The position numbers and the translations under genes were made by a program. The notes under the pieces are model-generated. The model did no database searches and was not told the DNA's origin. It saw only the letters and a program-made list of their open reading frames with translations. This document shows, one piece after another, positions 6,033 to 10,227 of a stretch of 10,227 bases of DNA. The stretch's first letter is position 1. Every line of letters begins with the position of its first letter. The DNA lies in contig JAPOXB010000191.1 in the NCBI GenBank assembly GCA_026707335.1, positions 1 through 10,227 of the forward strand, read 5' to 3'. This DNA is from Chloroflexota bacterium. GTDB taxonomy: Bacteria; Chloroflexota; Dehalococcoidia; Bin125.

Positions 6033-6617
6033 ATGAGCACGCTGGATCGCATCGTGGAGCGCTGGAATCTGCAGCAGCATCCGTTCTACACGGCCTGGTC
6101 GGCGGGGACGCTGCCGGCCTCGGCGCTGCGGCATTACGCGGCCGAGTGGGGCGCCTTCATTGGCGCCGTGCCGGCCGGCTGGCGCACGCTCGGCGAGGAT
6201 GCACACGCGGCCGAAGAGGTGGAGCACGCGGCCCTGTGGGGCGAGTTCGCGGCCGACCTGGGCGTGGAGGTGCGCGCGGAGCCGGAGGGGGAGTCGGGCC
6301 GGGCGCTGGTCGCGACGGCGCAGCGGCTGTTCGCCGAGCCGGCCACGGCGATCGGCGCGCTCTTCGCGTTCGAGGCGCAGCAGCCGCTCACGGCGGAAGC
6401 GAAGCTGCAGGGGCTGAACGAGCATTACGCGTCGCTGGGGACGCCCGGCCGCTACTTCGCCGTCCACGCCGACGACTACGGCGAGGCCGCCATGCTGCGG
6501 GAGATGGCGTCGGCGCTGCCGCCGCCGCAGCGGGAGCGGGCCGAGTCGGCCTGCGCGGAGATGGGCGAGGCGCTGTGGACGGCGCTGAGCGGCGTGCAGG
6601 AGGCCGCCGGCTGCTAG
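6033..6617 (+). CDS. Heme-oxygenase-fold iron-containing protein, CADD/TenA-like
   Basis: This all-helical 194-residue protein resembles CADD-type heme-oxygenase-like oxidases. H-P-F-Y-T-A-W-S-A-G (16-25) matches the CADD helix that carries the Tyr consumed in p-aminobenzoate formation (here Tyr19). FAFEAQQP with Glu114 is followed ten residues later by Lys124, the same spacing as the metal-ligand Glu and catalytic Lys of CADD. His65 in EHAALW and His145 in YFAVHADDYG match two further ligands. Aligned from memory, three other ligand positions differ: His58 instead of Glu, Tyr149 instead of Asp and Ala152 instead of His, though Asp147, Asp148 and Glu151 lie near. It may be a pABA-synthase-like or other oxidase with altered metal binding, or an uncharacterised TenA/PqqC relative. 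The purine-rich sequence AGGAGGAAGGGA stands upstream of the ATG, but at a rather long spacing. A 165-nt gap separates it from the acetyltransferase gene. Confidence 0.78.
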   Translation: MSTLDRIVERWNLQQHPFYTAWSAGTLPASALRHYAAEWGAFIGAVPAGWRTLGEDAHAAEEVEHAALWGEFAADLGVEVRAEPEGESGRALVATAQRLFAEPATAIGALFAFEAQQPLTAEAKLQGLNEHYASLGTPGRYFAVHADDYGEAAMLREMASALPPPQRERAESACAEMGEALWTALSGVQEAAGC

Positions 6618-6699
6618 CGTTCCCGCCGGAACAGCGCCGCGATCGCACGAGCGGCAACGACCGCCGGCCACGCCCGCACGGCGGCTGAAGGAGACGCAC

Positions 6700-7887
6700 A
6701 TGCCCCAGATCGGCCTGACCCCCGACGTCCGCGAACTCAAGGACAAGATGAAGGAGTTCATCAACGGCACGGTGATCCCCGCCGAGCCGGTCCTCATGCA
6801 GGACGACGAGGAATCCTCCCGGACGATGGCCGGGATCAAGCAGGCGGCCAAGGATCAGGGGCTCTGGGCGCTGGGCCACCCGGTCGAGATCGGCGGGGCC
6901 GGCCTGGGCTTCATGCCCTTCGTGCATCTGAACGAGGTGATCGGCCGCTCGCACTTCGGATCGACGGCGGTCGGGTCGGCCTCGATGCAGGACTCGATCA
7001 TGATGCACCTCTACGCGAGCGAGGAGCAGAAGGAGAGGTGGCTCGCGCCGATGGTCGCGGGGGAGATCTACCCCTCCGTCGGCCTGACCGAGCCGGAGGT
7101 CGCGGGGTCGGACCCGACGCTGATGCAGACGCGCGCCGTGCGCGACGGCGACGAATGGGTGATCAACGGCCACAAGTGGTTCACCAGCGGCGCCTCGCGG
7201 TCGGCCTTCACGACCTGCTTCGCGATGACCAACCCGAGGGCGGAGAGCAAGTGGGAGCGCTTCTCGTCGATCATCGTGCCGACCGACACGCCGGGCTACG
7301 AGATCGTGCGGGCCGTCCCGACGATGGGCACCACGCAGGGCCAGCACTGCGAGGTGCGCTACAACGACGTGCGCGTGCCCGCCACGAACCTGCTGGGGCC
7401 GGAGGGCCAGGGCTTCCTCATCGCGCAGAAGCGGCTGGGGCCGGGCCGCATCTTCCACTGCATGCGCTGGCTGGGTCAGGCCGAGCGGGCCTTCGAGTTG
7501 ATGTGCGAGCGGGCCAAGGCGCGCTGGGCACACGGCTCGTATCTGGCGGAGAAGGGCGAGATCCGCACCTGGATCGCCGACTCCGCGGCCGAGATTCAGG
7601 CCGCCCGCATGATGACGCTGGACGCCGCGCGGGCCTACGACGAGGGCGACGAGGCGCGCGCTGAGATCGCCATGATCAAGTTCTGGGGCGGGCACGTGCT
7701 GCACAACGTGATCGACCGGGCGATCCAGGTGCACGGGGCGCTGGGCGTGACGAGCGACACGCCGCTGGAGTTCATGTACCGCGAGGCGCGCTACGCGCGC
7801 CTCTACGACGGCCCCGACGAGGTGCACAAGATGACCGTCGCGCGGCACGTGCTGCGCGACCCCTTCAACAACGTGCCCTGGCGATAG
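6700..7887 (+). CDS. Acyl-CoA dehydrogenase, ACAD10/11-like
   Basis: The 395 residues contain the full acyl-CoA dehydrogenase fold: N-terminal helical domain, central beta domain and C-terminal helical domain. VGLTEPEVAGSDPT (127-140) and WVINGHKWFTSGA (153-165) are the FAD and substrate signatures. IQVHGALGVTSDTPLEFMYR (342-361) and LYDGPDEVHKM (368-378) close the active site. The residue at the catalytic-base position is Asp370 (YDGP), not the Glu of typical YEGT enzymes. YDGPDEVH is usual for the ACAD10/11-type branch. The enzyme would oxidise an acyl-CoA to the 2,3-enoyl-CoA and pass electrons to ETF, which is not encoded here. ACAD10/11 proteins have been linked to 4-hydroxyacyl-CoA breakdown with a kinase, but no kinase is in view. 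AAGGAG lies 6 nt before the ATG. The substrate is unknown. Confidence 0.94.
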   Translation: MPQIGLTPDVRELKDKMKEFINGTVIPAEPVLMQDDEESSRTMAGIKQAAKDQGLWALGHPVEIGGAGLGFMPFVHLNEVIGRSHFGSTAVGSASMQDSIMMHLYASEEQKERWLAPMVAGEIYPSVGLTEPEVAGSDPTLMQTRAVRDGDEWVINGHKWFTSGASRSAFTTCFAMTNPRAESKWERFSSIIVPTDTPGYEIVRAVPTMGTTQGQHCEVRYNDVRVPATNLLGPEGQGFLIAQKRLGPGRIFHCMRWLGQAERAFELMCERAKARWAHGSYLAEKGEIRTWIADSAAEIQAARMMTLDAARAYDEGDEARAEIAMIKFWGGHVLHNVIDRAIQVHGALGVTSDTPLEFMYREARYARLYDGPDEVHKMTVARHVLRDPFNNVPWR

Positions 7888-7919
7888 ACCGGGCGCCCAG
7901 CATCGCGAAGGAGCCGGCC

Positions 7920-8702
7920 GTGAGTGAGATTCGCATCCGTCAGATCTGTCTGGTGGCGCACGACCTCGATCGGGTGCAGGCGCAGACGGAGTCGGTGTTC
8001 GGCGTCGAGCTGTGCTGGCGCGATCCGGCGACCCGCAAGATCCGCCTCAACCACACGCTGATCCCGTTCGGGAACCAGATCCTGGAGTGCGTGTCGCCGC
8101 AGCCCGGCGAGTACGACACGCCGGCCGAGCGCTATCTGCACCGGCGCGGCGGCGACGGCGGCTACATGGTGATCATGCAGGTGCCGGAGGCGTCGTATCC
8201 CTCGTACCGGGCGCGGGTGGAAGCGCTGCGCATCCCGATCATCGCCGAGCCGGGCGAGGACGGGAAAGGGCACGGCATCCAGTTGCATCCGCGCGAGGTG
8301 CCGGGCGCCATCCCCGAGATCCGCTGGAACGTGGAGGAGGATCGCCCCGACGGCGCCTGGTGGCCGGCCGGCGAGAACTGGCAGCGCAAGAAGTACACCG
8401 ACATCGTGGACGGCATCCGGGCGGCGGAGATCCAGTGTCACGACCCCGCCGGCGTGGCGGCGCGCTGGGGCGAGGTGCTCGACGAGCCGGTCGTGACGGA
8501 CGCCGAGGGCAACCCCGCGCTGGCGCTGGACGGGTCGGACCTGCGCTTCGTCCCGGCGCGGGACGGACGCGGCCTGGGGTTGGGCGGGCTGGACATCAGC
8601 GCCACGGACCCCGCCCGCGCGCTGGCCAACGCCGAGGCGGAGGGCTGTCGCACCGGCGAGAACCTCATCACCATCTGCGGCATGCGGCTACGGCTCGTGT
8701 GA
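7920..8702 (+). CDS. Glyoxalase-like (VOC superfamily) protein
   Basis: The 260-residue protein starts with IRQICLVAHDLDRVQAQTES (5-24), the typical first beta-alpha unit of vicinal-oxygen-chelate proteins. It continues to ILECVSP (54-60). GHGIQLHPREVPG (117-129) then gives a His on a later strand. His14, Glu56 and His123 are candidate metal ligands. Residues from about 162 form a second half with similar beta-alpha-beta rhythm and fewer candidate ligands, as in glyoxalase-like domain proteins of this length. The reaction cannot be assigned; the fold supports dioxygenases, isomerases, epimerases and lyases. The start is GTG 7920, preceded by AAGGAG at 7908-7913 at good spacing. It lies 32 nt after the acyl-CoA dehydrogenase and 37 nt before the SDR, so it is likely co-transcribed with both and may act on a CoA or hydroxy-acid intermediate of the same pathway (inference). 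Confidence 0.83.
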   Translation: MSEIRIRQICLVAHDLDRVQAQTESVFGVELCWRDPATRKIRLNHTLIPFGNQILECVSPQPGEYDTPAERYLHRRGGDGGYMVIMQVPEASYPSYRARVEALRIPIIAEPGEDGKGHGIQLHPREVPGAIPEIRWNVEEDRPDGAWWPAGENWQRKKYTDIVDGIRAAEIQCHDPAGVAARWGEVLDEPVVTDAEGNPALALDGSDLRFVPARDGRGLGLGGLDISATDPARALANAEAEGCRTGENLITICGMRLRLV

Positions 8703-8739
8703 GCCGGCCACTCGCCGACACCTCGAACGGAGGATCGTC

Positions 8740-9561
8740 ATGGAACTGAAGGATGCGGTCACGATCGTCACAGGCGGCGCGAGTGGGATCGGCCGCGCGA
8801 TCTGCCACGCGTTCGCCAACGAAGGCGCGACGGTGGTCGCCGTGGACATGAACGCGGACGGCGTCGCCGAGACCGCGCGCGAGATCGGCGGCGTGGCGAT
8901 GACGGCCAACGTCGGAGCGGAGGAGGACGTCCGCCGGGTCGTGGAAGGCACGATCGCGCGCTTCGGCCGGGTGGACCTGATGTTCTCGAACGCGGGCATC
9001 GAGCGGCACGCGGCCAAGGGGGCATCGGGCGCGGACCTGCTGGAAGAGGACGCCAACTGGGAGGAGAGCTGGGCGGTCAACACGATGGCGCACGTCTACG
9101 CGGCGCGGGCGGTGCTGCCGCACATGCTGGAGCGGGGCGAGGGCTACATCTGCAGCACGGCCTCCGCCGCGGGACTGCTGACGTCGTTGGGCGCCGTGTC
9201 GTACGCGGTGACGAAGCACGGGGCGCTGGCCTTCGCGGAGTTCCTCGCGATGACCTACGGGGACGACGGCATTCGCGTCTCGTGCCTCTGCCCGCAGGGC
9301 GTGCAGACGCCCATGCTGCAGGCGAGCGCGCAATGGGCGCAGCTGGGGAACTATCTGATGGAGGGGGCGCTGCAACCGGAGGAGGTGGCCGACGCCGTGG
9401 TGGAGGCGATCCGCGAGGAGACGTTCCTGATCCTGCCGCACCCCGAGGTCCGGGAGTACGTGCGTCGCAAAGGGGACGACCACGATCGCTGGCTGCGCGG
9501 GATGCGCCGGCTGTGGAAGACCATGCAGGAGGTGGCGGCCGGTGAGAAGCCGGCGGGCTAG
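8740..9561 (+). CDS. Short-chain dehydrogenase/reductase (SDR), NAD-type
   Basis: This is a classical SDR of 273 residues. The nucleotide motif is T-G-G-A-S-G-I-G (11-18), and Asp36 at the end of the second strand favours NAD(H). NAG is at 84-86 and Asn114 lies in VNTMAHVY. Ser142 in the CSTASAAG segment, with Tyr155 and Lys159 (YAVTK), completes the catalytic tetrad. The loop after the substrate strand is CPQGVQTPM, a common variant of the PG motif. A charged C-terminal tail (REYVRRKGDDHDRWLRGMRR) resembles those of many uncharacterised SDRs next to acyl-CoA dehydrogenases. It would oxidise or reduce a secondary alcohol or ketone, plausibly a hydroxyacyl step of the local pathway. GGAGGA lies about 5 nt before the ATG. 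Its stop codon is inside a CTAG shared with the convergent hicB stop. Confidence 0.93.
   Translation: MELKDAVTIVTGGASGIGRAICHAFANEGATVVAVDMNADGVAETAREIGGVAMTANVGAEEDVRRVVEGTIARFGRVDLMFSNAGIERHAAKGASGADLLEEDANWEESWAVNTMAHVYAARAVLPHMLERGEGYICSTASAAGLLTSLGAVSYAVTKHGALAFAEFLAMTYGDDGIRVSCLCPQGVQTPMLQASAQWAQLGNYLMEGALQPEEVADAVVEAIREETFLILPHPEVREYVRRKGDDHDRWLRGMRRLWKTMQEVAAGEKPAG
9558..9561. other. CTAG shared by two convergent stop codons
   Basis: The + strand TAG of the SDR gene (9559-9561) and the - strand TAG of hicB (9558-9560) are the two readings of one CTAG palindrome. There is therefore no room for a separate terminator between the convergent genes. Confidence 0.95.
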
Positions 9562-10016
9562 GGCTCCTCGGCGACGCGGCGGACGGGGCCGGCGCTGTAG
9601 CCGGTGCGGAGGTCCACCGGCGGCCCGCCGGGTGCGCTGACGGCCGACTCCACCGCCGCCGACAGCCAGCGGTTGAGCGAGACTCCCTCGGCGGCGGCGA
9701 TCATCGCGGCGCGCGCGTGCACGGAGGGCAGGACGCGCAGCGAGATGCGGCCCTGGTAGCGGCCTCCCGCCAGCGGCGGCGGGATGTCCTGCCCCTGCTC
9801 CAACTGCGACTCCACCCACAACGCCATGGCCTCTTCCAGGCCCTCCCAGGCGCTGGGCCCATCGGGCCCGGCCGAGTAGCAGCCGGGGAACTCCAGCACT
9901 TCGGCGCTCACGCCGTCTTCGTCCCGGCGCAGGACCCGTGCGTAGGGGGCGGCCAGGACCTCCGCCACGCGGCGCTCGACGTTCCATGCCTTGCTCAAGA
10001 CCTCACTCACGACCAT
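9558..10016 (-). CDS. hicB: HicB-family antitoxin
   Basis: The 152-residue protein has the two-part HicB layout. The N-terminal HicB-like fold is seen in PYARVLRRDEDGVSAEVLEF followed by PGC (24-46) and the EGLEEAMALWVESQLEQGQ helix region (58-76). A ribbon-helix-helix DNA-binding segment follows, GRISLRVLPSVHARAAMIAAAEG with VSLNRWLSAAV (about 89-122). A proline- and glycine-rich tail of about 25 residues ends the protein. HicB neutralises HicA and represses its own operon. It overlaps the end of hicA by 10 nt on the same strand. The start ATG is preceded by GGAG at only 2 nt, so translation probably depends on coupling to hicA. About 20 residues precede the usual HicB core, so a slightly internal start is possible. 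Confidence 0.9.
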   Translation of the reverse strand: MVVSEVLSKAWNVERRVAEVLAAPYARVLRRDEDGVSAEVLEFPGCYSAGPDGPSAWEGLEEAMALWVESQLEQGQDIPPPLAGGRYQGRISLRVLPSVHARAAMIAAAEGVSLNRWLSAAVESAVSAPGGPPVDLRTGYSAGPVRRVAEEP

Positions 10017-10227
10017 CGCTCCATATCGTTCAGCACGCTGCGGTAGGTGTGCTTGTTGGGGTGCATGGGGATCACCAGCGTGCGTCCGTTCCGCTGCAGC
10101 ACGATGTGGCTGCCCTTGCCGCGGCCCCGGCGCTCCTCCCAGCCCAGGGCGAGGGCGGCGGCCCGGAGATCCCGCGCCCGCAGGTTGCCGAGCCTGCGCC
10201 GCAGCGCGTCCAGGTCAACCGTACGGG
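10007..10227 (-). CDS. hicA: HicA-family toxin (mRNA interferase), 5' end outside window
   Basis: Reading the - strand from the right edge gives an open frame of 72 residues ending in TGA at 10007-10009; the start codon lies beyond 10227. The segment LRARDLRAAALALGWEERR is followed by GKGSHIVLQRNGRTLVIPMH and ends in NKHTYRSVLNDMERWS. The G-S-H motif holds the catalytic His of HicA, and the beta strand after it with an IPMHP turn is typical of the dsRBD-like fold. HicA cleaves mRNA and is held inactive by HicB. The visible part already covers nearly the whole usual HicA length, so only a few N-terminal residues should be missing. The end overlaps hicB in another frame. Confidence 0.85.
   Translation of the reverse strand, partial: RTVDLDALRRRLGNLRARDLRAAALALGWEERRGRGKGSHIVLQRNGRTLVIPMHPNKHTYRSVLNDMERWS

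Noticed and set aside
6619..6632. GTTCC-CGCC-GGAAC hairpin after the CADD-like gene as a terminator
   Set aside because: The stem is only 5 bp with no T-run, and the next gene follows in the same direction.
3549..6851. Very long open frame on the - strand opposite several enzyme genes
   Set aside because: It is the GC-driven antisense shadow of well-recognised genes and is full of Arg, His and Ala runs with no domain resemblance.
9289..9305. PQG instead of PG in the SDR loop
   Set aside because: This variant is common in functional classical SDRs and the catalytic tetrad is intact.
1..10227. CRISPR array, tRNA, rRNA or insertion-sequence transposase
   Set aside because: No regularly spaced direct repeats, cloverleaf-like segments, rRNA signature stretches or transposase motifs were seen on either strand.

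Overview
The window is very GC-rich DNA that is almost entirely coding. It probably comes from a bacterium of the Chloroflexota type (Dehalococcoidia/SAR202-like or relatives) or another high-GC soil or marine lineage. That placement is an inference. It rests on the GC content, on the CTCACCCCCT / CCCCCTCTCC dispersed palindrome at the left edge (a style I associate with Chloroflexota), and on the protein families present. No rRNA, tRNA or other marker gene is in view. Nine genes run on the + strand from about 205 to 9561, mostly with 32-82 nt spacers and good purine-rich ribosome binding sites. A hicA-hicB toxin-antitoxin pair on the - strand converges on them and runs off the right edge.

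Left edge (1-204): a non-coding palindromic element of about 144 bp. It has an outer 19-bp inverted repeat with one mismatch and two near-perfect inner hairpins that share a 12-nt arm. A further GC hairpin follows before the first gene.

205-3552, the most interesting region. Two paralogous proteins of a poorly characterised family (hallmark DGLPVVPPT near the start of the domain) are translationally coupled by an ATGA overlap. The first carries an extra N-terminal thioredoxin-like domain with a CPTC motif. Next comes a small protein whose reading frame is interrupted by a single TGA at 3310-3312 and then continues in the same frame for 79 more codons. The residues around the TGA read A-D-(TGA)-G-S-C-T-T-C. 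This is the U-G-S-C motif that names the UGSC-like selenoprotein family, and the TGA is followed at once by strong hairpin potential suitable for a bacterial SECIS element. I read 3010-3552 as one 180-residue selenoprotein with Sec at position 101, not as two small genes. The three genes look like a redox module of unknown substrate.

3585-9561: a run of catabolic or redox enzymes. These are a D-2-hydroxyacid dehydrogenase with a weakened glycine motif, an Eis-like GNAT acetyltransferase, a heme-oxygenase-fold protein resembling CADD (a Tyr-derived pABA synthase) with altered metal ligands, an acyl-CoA dehydrogenase of the YDGPDEVH (ACAD10/11-like) type, a glyoxalase-like VOC protein and a classical SDR dehydrogenase. 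Together they suggest breakdown of a small organic acid or acyl-CoA compound, but the sequence does not identify the substrate.

9558-10227 (- strand): hicB (complete) and hicA (5' end beyond the window). HicB and the SDR share a CTAG that supplies both stop codons. No stretch longer than 300 bases lacks a gene. The longest internal gap (5868-6032) shows no convincing element.
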